Translations under genes and position numbers: made by a program | Part shown: positions 49,560 to 63,032 of the stretch, piece by piece | Numbering within the stretch: position 1 is the stretch's first letter | Layout: each line of letters starts with the position of its first letter | Source: Gymnothorax reevesii | Lineage: Eukaryota > Chordata > Actinopteri > Anguilliformes > Muraenidae | Reading direction: 5' to 3' | Length of the DNA stretch: 64,000 nucleotides | NCBI GenBank assembly: GCA_029721435.1 | Contig: CM056588.1 | Location: 42,472,930-42,536,929, forward strand | Notes under the pieces: model-generated | What the model saw: the letters and a program-made list of their open reading frames with translations, nothing else | What the model was told of the DNA's origin: nothing | Databases searched by the model: none

Positions 49560-50586
49560 TCCAAGTGTTAGATATGAATATTCATTATGTGGGGCTGGTG
49601 GTGGACATTAGTCCTACTGTTTTGCAGTGGAAGTTTTCTCCTCGCCATAATCCATCCACATTAATTCCACATTCATGTAAGTGGGCAACTAGGGTAGAAA
49701 ACTTCTATTACCAGCCAGCACCTCATAGTACAAGGCATTAAGGAGAGTACAAGCTGACCCTCTGAATATAGAGGATCTATGGGGATTGGTCTTGTGATGT
49801 GTTGATGAGCTGTTACATGGGAGATATTATGACTGTGACTCAGGTGGCGGGGGAGGCCATTTTCAAAATAACCTCCTCACTGCTGTGCCTTCAAAGTAGA
49901 TACTCTGTACTGAACATACTGCCTGAACATAACTGAACATACTATATATATATATAACTGAATATACTGAACATTATCTCCCACTGCCTACCTGAAAACT
50001 GGCTTTATGTCATGAAAGTAAGTTAAGTACACTGGATTAAATGTTAAATTTTTGCTGAATGTTCTTAAAAATCCCAAAATTAGGCCCATATTACTGTGGT
50101 TTAGCTTGCGTACTTGAGAAACCATTGTTAAGGAAGTAAACCATGCTTTTTAGGAAGAGACAGATGAGAAGCACAAACACTTAAGTTAGTCCACTTAGTA
50201 TGCTTAGTCGATATTGCACTTGGAAGACTAAGCAGCATCGGGCAATGGCCACTCAGCGAAACTGAGGAAATTTGTACATGATCTTGCTAGTATTTTAACA
50301 TGCACTTACAATTATCATACAGTGCCCTAAATTAACATTAGCAAAAGTGATTGAGGACCTGTTTCAGACTTAGTCCATTTTGGTCATATTCAGGTAGGCA
50401 GCTCTGGTCATGGAGGGCCAGTCTACGAGCTTTTTCATGTTCCGGTTTTTCTGGCTGAAAATTACGTGTGCGGTTTCACTCCACTTCTTCAGCCTCGTAA
50501 AATCTTGCAGTACATTTGAGCTGATTAAATAAATGAGTGCAGAGGTTGTTAGGTTGTTCCTTGTTATTTTATTTATTTTTTTTTTA
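49560..50586 (+). other. Spacer downstream of trpm5
   Basis: No gene recognised; a short TATATATA run at 49944-49956. Confidence 0.4.
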
Positions 50587-50873
50587 ATATACTTCATTGA
50601 ACCCCGTGGGGTAATTTGTCCTCTGCATTTGACCCATCCTGTAGTTAGGAGCAGTGGGCAGCCACAGAGCAGCGCCAGTTCCTTGGTCAGGGGTACTGGT
50701 TGGAGTGTTCCTATGGGGCATGTTTTTGTGGGTGGGGGAAACCGGAACACCCAGTGGAAACCCACGCAAACACGGGGAGAACATGCAAACTCCACACAGA
50801 AAGGCCCCAGGCCGGATTCGAACCCACAACCTTCTTGCTGTGAGGCAGCTGTGAGGTCGTGCCGCCCAAAACA
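50587..50873 (-). mobile_element. tRNA-related SINE (copy 2)
   Basis: Reverse orientation of the family at 15371-15705. The minus strand begins GGGCGGCACGACCTCACAG, has the B-box GGGTTCGAATCCGG and ends with the complement of ATACTTCATTGAACCCC. Confidence 0.85.
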
Positions 50874-51774
50874 CTTATGCATCATCTGCTGCTGGTGACT
50901 CTCTCTATGTGAGGGTCTTGCCAGGGTCACATGACCAGGGCTAACCAATCTGGACTGCAGCTTCTCAGGGCAATGAGTTTTGATGTACTGTGTATGTTCT
51001 CTACTCTACTCGAAAAAAAGAACTTCCACTTTAACTTTTCGGTCCCACACCTGCTGCAGTGTTGGGTTTCTCTCATATTTAATATGTATTTAAATGTTTT
51101 TTTTTTGTTGTGCATAGTGTGCCTTATATTATGCTTTATATACATTCCAGTTTACATGGAAGACTGTTAATTGTCAAACCAGAAGTAAGAAATATTGTTA
51201 GATTACAGGATGGGGAGTTTAGTCAGAGAAATGTGTAGCTTTGTTTCAATTGCAAAGTAATTTTTTTTTATCTGATAGCAGCATCTGTCATGAATGATCA
51301 GGAAAATAATGAATTAACAACAATTGAACACACAGTCCATGGACATTTGTGTGTAAATATCCAACAAAACACTATTTTTGCTTCGGTTGTTTCATTATTT
51401 ACTCTTTAATAAAGCAGACAAATGTTTTACGACATTTTGTGTCTTCTAACAAATGCAATTATTTTTTTTTTAGCTCACTGTAGATTATCCAGCGAACAAC
51501 TCTGAATTTATACTATATATAAATGTGCTATTACATTCCATATGCATTCTAATTGGCATACATACCATTAATATATGTTGACAGTGTAAAAATGTATGTG
51601 TAATAAATGTGTGCTCCACAAAAAATAGAGGAATTGAATATTTTATGAAAGTCGATCTTGAATTAAAGATGCAAGTAAGGCATGCCAAAGCTAAAATGCA
51701 CTTTCATTATTATCACAATTTAAATGCCAAATTTCAGTTTTGCCAGGCATTTGGTCAGTTGTTGTTATACAGTT
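50874..51774. other. Intergenic spacer
   Basis: AT-rich; nothing recognised. Confidence 0.4.
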
Positions 51775-52020
51775 ACAGTAGGCTCCAAAATTACTGGCAC
51801 CCCTGACTGGCAATGCACAAACAATACTGAAAAAATTCTTTAAAATATATTTACAGAGAAACTCTACATAACCACGTGTGAGAAATCCTGTGCAATATTG
51901 ATGTTTCAATGGAACCGACCAAAAACATTGACTGATATATTCCGATTCTCTATAATCATATTGCTTATATTTTTATATTGATTACGCATTGCCTGTCAGG
52001 GGTTCCAGTAATTACATCAC
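51775..52020. mobile_element. Non-autonomous Tc1/mariner-like element
   Basis: Begins TACAGTAGGCTCCAAAATTA. Segment 51790-51816 (ATTACTGGCACCCCTGACTG) is the inverted counterpart of 51986-52012 with two mismatches. No coding capacity. Confidence 0.75.
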
Positions 52021-53510
52021 TCTATGTCCAAAAAACTTTCACTTGGATTTTTGATTACTTGTCTTGACAAGTTACCATCAAGCAGATAGAGAGGGACAGT
52101 CCCATGGGTCAGTCAGTCAAAGTCTCGGCATATATTTCTGATTTATTTCACTCAGAGCCTGGAATTTCCATGTGTGATGAGTGTTTATATGCCCTGTAAG
52201 TTGGTTCCAATTACCTTAGACCTGAAAACTGCTGGCCTTTGAACTTTCTCTGTCAGCTAGGCATGGGATTGCACCAATTCAAGAAGGGTAGATGAAAAAC
52301 TAAGATGTTTGTTCAGACACGCAAGGATTTGTCTGAAGATAACATTATCAACACTCGTTGAATGCCGAAGTGCTTGCTTTATCACTTGTGTAACCAACTA
52401 AGAATGTGATGATTGTGGACACTGCCAAGGTTTGGAATATTTAAATGTGACTGCCATATCCATCAGTGCTGTTCTCACCAGCTGAGGTAAATCAATCATC
52501 CCAGTGGACAGGATCGATGTGAACTGGTGTGAGCCAGTTCAGTTTTAGTGAAGCAAATGTTGCCCACCTGGTGCTTGCCTGCTTTTTCCATGTAAAACAT
52601 AGCTCCAGCAAACCAAGACAAACTCTGTGTTCATATTCTGTTCCAAGCTGCTTTCACACCGGACGCAAAACAAATTTTTCGCATGACAGATTACATTCGA
52701 AGTTGATGCAAAGATGCGAATACACGCTTTTCTGCGCAACCATATTAAATTTTGCGGTGGATAGCTTTTAGTTTTAGACAAACTGTTTCTTAGGTGAATT
52801 ATTACAGAGAAACCACTGATTCTCAACATTTTTTTAAATAAACATTTTTTGCATTAGGACCACAGTTAGAAATTTTGCATCTTTTTGGGGCCCATGAAAT
52901 GCAGATACGTACGTAGATTGCTGGACAACAGTCTCATCCCCTCAACTGCCCTTATTCACTCCCTCAGCCTATTCAAGTTTCCCAGCACATAGCTTAAGAA
53001 AAACAGGTGCAGACGATACATGTTGTACTGTGGGATATAATTCTATCAAAAAATGAACTTACCTTTTCTCAACAAAAGCTGAGCAGCCAAGAGCAACTGA
53101 ACATCAATATCGCCCACAAAGAAGCGTAGTAACACGCTCAGAGTCATCCATTGTTCCTAGCTTAAGTGCAGTGAAATGAGAGACTCAAACAACATGATCT
53201 ACTTCTGCCAATCTAAGCCACTGAAAATGTATTATTCCAAACAAAAGCATTGTATCGATGTGGAACACCATATGTTCTCTAGTAACTGACTTCTGCCATA
53301 ACTTTTTAAGACTGTTGTTTGGAAGTCAGAACAAGAGGCACTTCATGTGTAGACTGAAGACTGGCCTCATTAATGCCTCGGGATCAAAGGTTCACTGGTA
53401 ACGATTTAATTCTAAATCCCTTCTATCAGTGTCATAAACTTCAAGGCTGGCAAACTGGGGCCCACCCTGCTAATATCAACAATTCTGTGACCTGACGCAG
53501 AGGTCTGTAC
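52021..53510. other. Intergenic spacer
   Basis: No recognised gene or clear repeat. Confidence 0.4.
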
Positions 53511-53626
53511 GTGATCAGTTACTGCAAAAACCTACACCCAACACTGGCTGTTTTAGGGGAGGCTTAGCAACAATCCTACCCAAAAACAGCCAATGTTGGT
53601 TGGAGGTTTTTGCATTAACTGATCAC
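53511..53626. mobile_element. 116-bp near-palindrome
   Basis: GTGATCAGTTACTGCAAAAA at the left and TTTTTGCATTAACTGATCAC at the right are complementary. Pairing continues inward over AACA(C/T)TGGCTGTTTT with a loop around 53570. Small foldback element. Confidence 0.8.
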
Positions 53627-54109
53627 TTCAACACCTGCTTCATCTGATAAAGGTCTTGACTGAACACCATGTCAGGTTGAATCTTGTGTCATAGTGATGA
53701 ACTTCAAGGAAATCCTTCTCCCTCATTCGCTCTCCTCAGATAAAATTTTGATGTCCCTCATGTAAAACGAATATGAATTGCTTGATGTTGTAATGGTTTT
53801 TCGGTGCACCATGTCGTACGCACTGAAATAAAAGCGAAGGAGATTGGATTCAAATGCAAAGAAATAAAGACGTACTTCATTTCCTTTGAAGCCGAGCTTG
53901 TTGTCGACCCATACTATCTCACACAATTAAAGCAGACCGAATTTGAGCAAAATTAGAATTGTGGAGCATTATTGACCATTCTTGCAAATGAGTGCTGTAT
54001 TTTGAAGGTGATCCAGAAGGCTTACACTCATTAAGTCGATTTCTGCATGTTTATTTATAATATTTTAAAAATATATATATTTTGTGAAAAAGAAGAGTCA
54101 TATATGTAC

Positions 54110-54235
54110 ACACCATTATTTAGTACCCAAGCACTGGGGTAACCAATGTCCATATTGGTTGCCCTAGTGCTAGGGTACTGAATAATGGTGTATATTATTG
54201 CCCTAGCATTGGGGCAACCAATGTCAACTGGGGCA
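54110..54235. mobile_element. 82-bp hairpin plus partial second copy
   Basis: 54110-54191 is an almost perfect palindrome (ACACCATTATT ... AATAATGGTGT, inner AACCAATGTCCATATTGGTT). A second related half (TTGCCCTAGCATTGGGGCAA, CCAATGTC) follows at 54198-54227. Confidence 0.85.
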
Positions 54236-54309
54236 AGTCAGTGGCTATTGTGCGAGACTTGGACATGAAAGTTCTACTTACCTGTTTGATGTTTGAGCAC
54301 TTCACAGTT

Positions 54310-54552
54310 ATTGTATCCCCCGAACAAGTTCGGAGGATACTATGGATTTGGCCTCGTCACACGTCCGCAGAGATTTTCTTGTGAACGCTCTACAGCCCAC
54401 GTAAGTGCACCGATTCTTTTCAAATTTTGCAGGGACATGTATTATGGTAAGTTCACGACACCTATTGATTTTGGGTGCTCTGAGACGCTCTGGGCCCAAC
54501 TGGGGGGCCTTCGTGGGATACATGTACTCGGTTGCCGAGTGCTCTAGTTTAC
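54310..54552 (+). repeat. Hairpin-ended repeat with CTCTAGTTT end
   Basis: Starts with the hairpin CCCCCGAACAAGTTCGGAGG and ends with a second hairpin CTCGGTTGCCGAG followed by TGCTCTAGTTT. It shares the two-hairpin plan and end motif with 18487-18757 but lacks a GTCC tract. Confidence 0.6.
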
Positions 54553-55719
54553 TTTGGATAAATCCATTAGCAAATTGCTGAAATCAAACAATTTTCTGTG
54601 GTCATTGACCTTTTTAGGTTCACCAATTTCAGCATCCAAGTGATAAATATATTTGGTGCCTTGTCATTAATATGCAAATGATATACAGTCAAGCATACTC
54701 ACTGATGAACTCAGTAGTTTCATGACATCACAGTTGGAGATAAGACTTCTGAATGGCTTGTGTGAAATAGATATGGAGAAATGCGGTCTCTGAGTATCTT
54801 TATATGGATGACTTTACAAACCTTTTGCTTTCAAGATAGAATGATGTGACAGCTTGGCTTTAAATGTGATACTTTCATGATATTCAATTTTATTTGATTA
54901 ACTTCACAAATTTTCTTATTCAGTGCGACTCAGAGATACAGTAAAAGAGTAAAACTTCACTGAACAGAATTGGCAAGTTTGACAAAAACAAATTGGCAAA
55001 ATCTGTGATCTTATTTTCCTCGCATTTTTCAATTATAACCATCTGAAATGGTGTCACAGCTTTTTAGTTCAATTCCTGCACAGACCGAAGGAGCCAAAGA
55101 GTGTAAGAATTGCACCAGAGTACAAGAATTTCACTTTCATTGCTGACAGAACTTAAATATTAATTAAGACTATGCGACTTGCACGAAACGGATTTTTGAT
55201 GTTAAAAAATACGGTTGTCTCATTCACTTTTCGAAGAAAAGTCTGATTTTCATACGTACCTGACAAGCACCGAAAATACAGGTTTGCAAAACTACGTCCA
55301 ACTAGTGTGCGGTTCAGCTGACTGCTTCTTTTTTTCCAAATTCATTTCTTATATGGGGATCCAAATGCACAACTTTGCACTGGCATGAAACGTGGCCTTT
55401 GCCCCAGTTTGCCAACACAGCTCTGCTATTCTGACAAATCAGACTGAAGAACACGGTCACTCATGGTGGCATGACTGTCAAAGAATTGTGAGGTGTAGAA
55501 AGAATGCTTTTACAAACAGACAGAGAGCCGGATCAGACCCAGAAAGTGTTCAGAGCAAGTTATGCTGCTAGATTTGGTTAGCTGGCAGAAAATTTGTTCA
55601 AATTAACAGAAGTGGCGGTTATAATAACCTGTCTTCCAAAAAAAAAAACTAAGAACAGATCCTGCCGACTTCGCTGTTCTCAACAGGGATCTACATCTCG
55701 GAATATTAACTTTTCAAAA
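54553..55719. other. Intergenic spacer
   Basis: AT-rich; no recognised gene. Confidence 0.4.
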
Positions 55720-57014
55720 TATAATGAGCCGTGGTTGCAATTACAGTGCGCTCGCATGAGCCAAGGGAAAATCGCGCTGACTGCAGTTCCTTTGTGCCAA
55801 ATACCGTTTCGCGGAAGGAGTGTCCACAGGATGGCGTGACGCCGTACGATTTCGTTCACTCAGCTTCGCAGGAAGTGACGACACTAAAAGCGGACCCAAT
55901 CACAAATTTTATTTTTTTCCCCCCTGTGTCCAGTTCAACAGCGCCACACGCAAATTATTAGGGCGAAGTAGCTAACTAACTTTAGTTTGTGTTTAGTCCG
56001 GTGGGTTCCAACGTGGCTCTCAGTAAAACGTATATGGAAGGAAAAGCAGTGAATATGATTTAGTTTTTTTCGGGAGGCTTTTCTTTTTACCTTGGGATTT
56101 CTGATGAGAAAATTTTTACTCAGCCTTGCATGTGTGGAATTGTTGGTGCATGTGTCCGCTAGCCTGTGAATCCAGGTGACTGAACCGTGATTTCTGCGGA
56201 GAAAACACACGCCGGACTCGGGAGCATGTTGGCCACCTCCGCTTACCATATTGTCTGAAGGCGATGGATAGTTGAAGCTATAACCGGCGAGAGGTCATGG
56301 CTGCGCTCCTGTAACTTCCAACGCCAGATATTTGCTAGATTTTAACGAGCAAGCAAGTTGGATGAGTGGTGATTGTTTCTTAACAGTGATTTATAAACGG
56401 TGACAGGGTACCGTTACTGGCGATGTCCTGTGTTCAAGCGAAGTCGATCATGCCTCGTCTCAGCCGGCAGCTGACATGACATTGCTGAGCCCGAACAAAA
56501 TGACAGACGTAGCTTGTCGGATTACTGAGGGAGGTTAGCTAACGTTAGCTTGCTGGTTATTGTGTGGATCTAGTCATTTCACTGGAGGGTAATTTGCTAC
56601 CTAGTCGGTCTTAGGTCATAGATGGACACTTGATACCTGGCGATTGCAAGTTAAATTGCAAACTTGACCCTGAAATTCTCACCTTTTGGAAATATTTCTT
56701 GTGGAGCCACTGCACTTATTGCTTTGCGAGCCAGTTTTTAGCAACTTAACAGTGACTTGACGACAAGGCTTTCAAGCAGGTGACATATTGTCACATTTCT
56801 GGAGGCTGAAACGTTAATCTCTGGATTGGAGTTCCGATGCTGTCTCCATCGCCGGGTGGGGCGATCACCGTGGACGAGATTCGGTGAAAATACGCTGCCA
56901 TTAATATCGTTTAGTTTTGCAAGCTACAGCTCCTGCGCTGATCTATTGCTGCAGATTGTGAACTAGCAAGCTAGCTAGCCGGCATACAGTTTTGAGCGAG
57001 ATCAGCTCCTTAGA
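55720..57014 (+). promoter_or_regulatory. ptdss2: ptdss2 promoter and 5' untranslated region
   Basis: CpG content rises here compared with the spacer, a TGACG word (GAAGTGACGACAC) occurs at 55871-55883, and no other frame is recognisable up to the start codon. This is the expected place for a housekeeping-type TATA-less promoter. The transcription start is not visible. Confidence 0.4.
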
Positions 57015-57250
57015 ATGGCCAAACCCGAATCAAAGAAATTCAGCGTGGTCTCCGGGGCCAGCAAATCTGCCGCAGCGGAAGAGCAGGTGAACGGCTCACT
57101 GGACCTGTCTCCGAGCGAGGGCTTCCTCGATCGAACACCGGTAACCCCCGCCACCAAATCCAGATCTGGGAAGCCGGGAACACGGGAGAACAGCTCCCGC
57201 CGCACAACGGAGTGTGAAGTGTATGATGACGGAACCAATACATTCTTCTG
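57015..57250 (+). CDS. ptdss2: Phosphatidylserine synthase 2, first coding exon
   Basis: 78 codons plus two bases, from MAKPESKKFSVVSGASKS to RRTTECEVYDDGTNTFFW, where a strong donor (CTG|GTGAGT) splits the Trp codon. The conserved piece, RR(S/T)TE.EVYDDGTNTFFW, is the same as in vertebrate PTDSS2, directly before the first membrane span. The preceding region is disordered and poorly conserved in the family. PTDSS2 is an ER/mitochondria-associated-membrane enzyme exchanging serine for the ethanolamine head group of phosphatidylethanolamine. The remaining exons lie beyond the window. The ATG context (TTAGAATGG) is acceptable and no upstream in-frame ATG was seen near it. Confidence 0.92.
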
Positions 57251-59945
57251 GTGAGTGATGTTGCAGAATTGGCGAATGTTCATATTAGATTTTGAAGTGT
57301 GAGATCCCCTAGTTGACAACACCTACTCTTCCCTTTCTACTCGCAATGAAATCAAACGAGGATTTTATTAGGACCAACTATTGGCTGTCTTATTGATCGT
57401 TGCATATATATTGAAATTAATTGTCATTTTACGTCCTGTTTTATTGATGTGTGCGTTTCATACATCCCGTCAATGTAATTTTGCTGTCAACGATTATTAT
57501 GACTAAGTGCTTGCATTCATGAAATTGTGCGAAATGGAGAAAGTCTGTGTGTAACATTATGCGTTATATTTGTTACCGCTGTGTGATTAAGACAAACTGT
57601 TGGTCTGCAGCCAATGTATTGCCGTTATTGATGTCTGGTATTGACGGTTCGGCCTTGGAGGGTAGGTGAATGTCAAAGCGGGATTGTCAGAAGTAGCATA
57701 CTGATCGAGTGCTCACTCAGATCTCTGCTTCTTTTTTTCGTGCATACTCAGTTAAACAAAAATGACCTTTTTATGACTTGTCATATGAAATTCTTCGGAA
57801 ACAACTGGTTGATATTTGGCAGCGTTTTGAACGCTTAAAGTCTTGAGATGGTCGAGTAAATTTGACTTTTTTTAATTGAGGCAGCAACCAACTCATTCTC
57901 TGTCGCAACGTCCAACTGTGCATTGAGGCTGCAGCCAGTGAGGCTCTTAATAGGGATAATTATAAGCTGCATGTTTATCTCTTCTGCTCAGGGGAAAGTG
58001 CTCAGGGATCCATATCCATCAAAGACTTTAAGCTTGGACAGATTGATATGGGGCTGAGGGTACGGCATTGGCGGCACTGCACAGTGGGGGTGGGGATGTA
58101 TTAACATATACCCTGTAAATAAGTGCAGCAATGTGGGCCTCCACCACGGATGAATTGGGCACGCTGTGTCGCCCTAATTAAAGGTGTCGCGGTCACTAAC
58201 CGTCTTGTAACCTTTTGTCACAGTTGGCAATATCTGACTGGCACTCCCGAATCAGTTATCCCTGACTGCTGTTCACCTTGTCATACAGGTTCCTCTCTCT
58301 GTTCGGTTTTGCGTGTTAAGTCTCTGCCGAGCCTAAGTAGTTGTTTCGCCCCTCTGGGTGTATGGCAAACGGCGGATTCGAATTAGGGAGTGGGAGGGTG
58401 GTTCCGTGTCACGTAAGCAACGTCGTTGTGTTTCGTTGTATTAATACCGCTAGCTGAGCTGGGGATTTTGATTTAATGTTGGTTTATATTAGCGGAGGTT
58501 GCGTTTAAGTGAGTTTTGACTCTCTAGAATGTTCAGTGTTCTTTCCGTCACCGGTTTTCCGGCGGTTGTTTTTATTCTTCGGCTAAGTGAGCCAAAGGGC
58601 CTTGCTTGCCTGGCTTTTAAGGAAGCACTTTTCCCCCCACTTCTTTCCTGTCCTTGGAGCACCTCCCTTGCATTTCTTAGCTTTTGTGGCATTTTCCTGC
58701 CAAACAAGCCGTGGTTACATAGCGCTCAATGTCTCACACCTGTGACATCTGTGTGCATGCGTGCGTGTGTGTGTCTGGGGCATGTAAAGCTATACAAGTG
58801 AGAAACAGCTCTTTTCGAATTCTCAGATCTTATGAGGACATTTTGGGCAGTCGTCACAGAAGGTTACGGAGGATTATGGCTGGTTGGCTACAGTTAGAGT
58901 TGTGGTTAACGTCAGGGTTTTGGGTTTAGGTTATAATTTGGTTAGTAGGGGTTTGAGAAAGGTTGTACAGAATGAATGCGACTCAATACAAGGTCCGCAC
59001 AAGTATAGCTATACAAATGTGTGTGTGCATTAAGAGACTCTGGGTGGTTGTGTATGCGCGCTTGTTGTGTGTGTGTGTGTTTGGGGGAGTGTGCTTGTGC
59101 AAGTGTAAGACACTGCGAGTGGGTGTGTGCACGCGTGTCTGCAAAATGGCACTGACTTAAACCTGTTCAGTTGAGTGTATTTGAGGCTGTTGGCCTCGAA
59201 TGACACCCTAACCTGTCCTGCAACTATTGAGAAAAATGCTGAAGGTCTTCATGCCTGCCTGCAATCATGAACTCCCTTCTCTGAGTCTGATGTCTTGGTC
59301 TCACTTCAGCTCAAACCGTTCCATTTTAAATCACATTGCCGATAAGTATATTAGTTCATCAGGTTAGAATTAGAATTAAAAGAATTAAAAATTGGACAAA
59401 ATTCTTTGGAGAGGACTCAGACCTTACGACAGATGCAATGAAAATGGTTCTATAAAATTGAGATTAATTGATCTTTATCAGTGACATTGTGATTACCATA
59501 ATTCCCCCTTTCCTCCAAGGCTGTGCATCTCTCGCACAGGCTCTAGTCTGACCGCATGTGTCTCTACGCCCAGCGGACCCATTGATCTGTGAAAAAGAGT
59601 CTACAGGGTTAAGACCGCTTGGTGGAAGGCAGCACCATCTTGCACGGTGGTCTCTTGAGGAAGTGTGTTTCTCAAATGAGGCTAATGTTCTGTAATCTGC
59701 ATATCTTAAGGGACAAACCGTTCATGAACAATTGAAACGTGCTGCAGGCATCGGTAACTGAATGCACTGTAATGAGAGTTCGCACTGATGTCTGCCATTG
59801 AGGTGTTGGTGTCAGTCCTCTCTGTTTTTGTGTTAGTTCTCTTCAGGTACCCTTTTTTCCCCTCTACTCTAAAATCATGCGTTTCAGGCATAGTAGCCCA
59901 CTCCTTCCATTGGCCCTTAGTTAGGCACTGGGGGGCCGCCAAGCT

Positions 59946-60345
59946 GTCACGGAATTACAGTCCCATTACATTTTGGGTTGTAACTCTACAACTAAATAAG
60001 ATAAAATCAAGTATGATATGTCATATTGAAGGTATTAACTTGTTCTTTAATATTATTAAGTGAAAATATATTTTTTGAGAAATTTTCATAGAAGAAACAA
60101 GCAAAAACTACTCCGTCACGGAATTACACAAAATTTCCGTGGTTTTTTTAATGTTGTGTTTAACTATCCAGAAAGTGATGTTCCTATCATAGTTATGAAA
60201 CTTCAATATGGTCATATTTAAGGTGTTTTTTGTTAATACTGTCAGTTATAGAAACAAATATTGACTTTAACCCTGCTTTATGGGCAAGAAATTTCAAAAA
60301 GTCAATGTCACGGAATTACAAGAGGCAAATTGTCACGGAATGACA
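59946..60345 (+). repeat. Four copies of GTCACGGAATTACA
   Basis: The 14-mer lies at 59946-59959, 60115-60128, 60307-60320 and, with one mismatch, 60332-60345, all on the plus strand in AT-rich DNA. Family unknown. Confidence 0.8.
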
Positions 60346-61904
60346 ACAATAGTATTAATTAGTTTCAATGTATTTATTTCAATATATTATACATATATAC
60401 ATAATTATTTACATTTTTACAGTTTAGCAATATATTACAATGAGTTTTCCACTTATAATGACCAATCACAATACATACTAAAAAAAAATCTTTTAATCTC
60501 CATGTCAACATTGGCTTGGTGGCCCCCACTGGTGTTATAACTAGATTAAGCACCTGGGTATTGCACTGCAGATTTTTTTGCTGCCTACCTACCACCTCTA
60601 AGTATCTAGGACAGGTCAAATGTAGAGGTCAGATTGCCTCATTGGGGTCTATAAATTGTGACCAAAGTGGTTCATCTGGTTTGCTTGAATGATTGCGGTT
60701 CCTTGAAAATGGAAATTTTTTTCTCTGCTGCTGTTAAAAATGTGAAAAAATGTTTCTCGAACTAAAAAAATAAAAAAATTAAATGGCTGTATTAGGACCA
60801 TACCATGACTTCAGAATACTGCAGAAATTGCTCCTAAGCGTGGAAGAGAGGTAACATTGGTTGCTTAGTGTGGATTCTAGTGACCTCATATTACAGTATT
60901 CTGTAGAGGCCCATTCGTTTCCTCCAGGTGGCCTCGCTGCTTAGTTGCTGAGTTGTATTATTTTTTCGGAGGGATCACAATTATTCCCATGGCTGTAGCA
61001 GTGCCCGTCCCCCTTTCGTGGGGTTACGGTTTGCATGTCGTGCACTCTCTGGCACCCTGCCCTGTCCTCCCTCACCCATGCATGCTCGCAGTGTTTATCA
61101 AAATTCACCTATGCGCTCAGAACTGGAGAATAGCGGCAGGTTTAGTTGTTGGGCAGATGGAGGTAATTATCCGTGAAAGCCAGTGTAACCTGATCCATAA
61201 ACGCCAGTGTGTGTGGTTCAGTGGGCTGGCCAAGGCAAGGGGCTGGCTCTGAGAATGAAGGGCCATATTCGGAGGAGCCTCCTAAGCTACTTTGTACTTC
61301 AAGTATGTACTGTCTACCAAACACTACTAAACTCCCAACACCCTACCTCCTGTTTGCCTGAATGTACGCCGTCTCTAGCAAGAGGAAATTGAGTACAATG
61401 GGTGAGAAGTTAGAAGCAGTGAAATTTTCCCTTCATGGCTGATTAGCTACACAATCATTTACATTCCTTGTGCGCTTTGGTTCCCCAGGAAATCAAGAGG
61501 GTCATTCCATGTAAACTCGAACTGTGGTCAGAACTTGACCCCCTTCAAAAAGTATGATAAGAAATTATGGCTATTTGGCATCATGAGAGGGGTCATTTTG
61601 GAAATTTGGTCAGTACACATATTTTGCACCAATTATGGCCCGTTAAATTATAGGGGTCAAAGGTCATTGCTGAGTGGTATGAAATTTTATAGCATTTTCG
61701 TGCCATTATTTGTATGCTTTTTCATGAAGCTAAATCCTTGAAACATGCTACAATATTGAAAAAGGACCTGAATTTTCCAAATCTGCAATCAGATTTGGGC
61801 TGTCTGCCCCATCTCTAGAGATATAAGCCAGTCAATATGTCAATTCTGACCAGGCTGACCTTTGTCTCCCCAAAACTGAGGGGTGTCCACAGGTGGCATA
61901 ATTC

Positions 61905-62640
61905 ATCCTAATGATGTGTTAACGCTGATATGTAAAGAGGAGGTAAAGTTTTTAGCTGCGACCAAGCAGCTCTATGAACGCTTCTATCTGTCTGTCCGTC
62001 TGCTCCACCTTTTTGACCATGTTCCTGTCGTCGTATCATCATGAAATTTTCAGGAGAAAATTTCACCAAAGTGATGTCCATGCACAAGGTTGAGGTCAAA
62101 GGTCAAGTTCACAGAGGTCACGACCTTGTTTGCGGGTTTTCGCGCTGTAACTCCAGTTAGAATTCATGGATCGCTATGAAATTTTGGAAATAGCTTCTAG
62201 GCTTAGAGGAGGTGTTCCCTACGTTTTTCAAGGTAATCCATCAAATCCCAAGGTCACAAAGGTCAAAAAACTGTCAATTTTGCCCGATTTCATGGTTTTC
62301 GCACGGGCTATGAAATCTTACAACAAGCTTCTTGGTATAGAGGAGGGGTTCCCTATTGATTTTCAAGGTCATCTGTTCAATCCCAAGGTCACACCGGTCA
62401 AAAAAGTGTCGATTTTGCCCGATTTCACAGTTTTCGCACCATAACTCCACTTTAACTTCATGGATGGCTATTACATCTAAGAACAAGCTTCTTGGTACAG
62501 AGGAAGGGTCCCCTATTGATTTTCAAGGTCATTTGCCAATTTCGAGATCACACTTGTACAAGAAACCACCAGTCATGGACACTAGGCCACGTGACGGATG
62601 CTAGGCGAGGTCGCAGCTGTTAGATCCTTCTGATCTACTT
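61905..62640 (+). repeat. Modular interspersed repeat with three internal copies
   Basis: Begins with a hairpin (TTAGCTGCGACCAAGCAGCT) and a CTGTCTGTCCGTCTG tract, then ATCATGAAATTTTCAGG. Modules of about 134-160 bp, each containing AAGCTTCTTGGTA.AGAGGA, GATTTTCAAGGTCAT and TTTTGCCCGATTTCA, repeat at about 62186, 62325 and 62487. Ends TTCTGATCTACTTGTTT. Open frames across it are repeat artefacts. Confidence 0.7.
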
Positions 62641-62956
62641 GTTTGCACACAATCATCCTCTAGTCTTCATCACTTATATTTATAAAATTATCTGTGTCTG
62701 AAATGGGCCACAGACTAAAAATAGTTAGAATTGGCCCGTTTGGTTAGCAGTGTTAGTTGCTGCATCAACCCTGGATATGAATTTGCACAAGTATGTGCTC
62801 TGATGTTATTACACTGCAGCAGATCAGTAAAGATCTCAGAGACATGAATCAGAAGATGGCACGGATGGACAGGCTGGCTGCGTGTGCTTTTAGACCAGAA
62901 AGGGTCACTAGAGTCATTAACACTCAGCTTAATGAATTCCTCCTTTCCTGGATCAT

Positions 62957-63032
62957 GCCATTTCAGCAGTAAACGATCTTATTCCTGGAAATCTAGCATC
63001 CCGTAAGTTTTCATTTCAACCTTAATTTAGCG
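62957..63032 (+). repeat. CCTGGAAATCT-family repeat fragment
   Basis: TTCCTGGAAATCTAGCATCC and GTTTTCATTTCAACC; related to 34262-34420 and 63885-63960. Confidence 0.5.

Noticed and set aside
62166..62604. Plus-strand frames with repeated ILPDF.VFA segments
   Set aside because: The apparent protein repeats follow from the DNA modules of a non-coding interspersed repeat.
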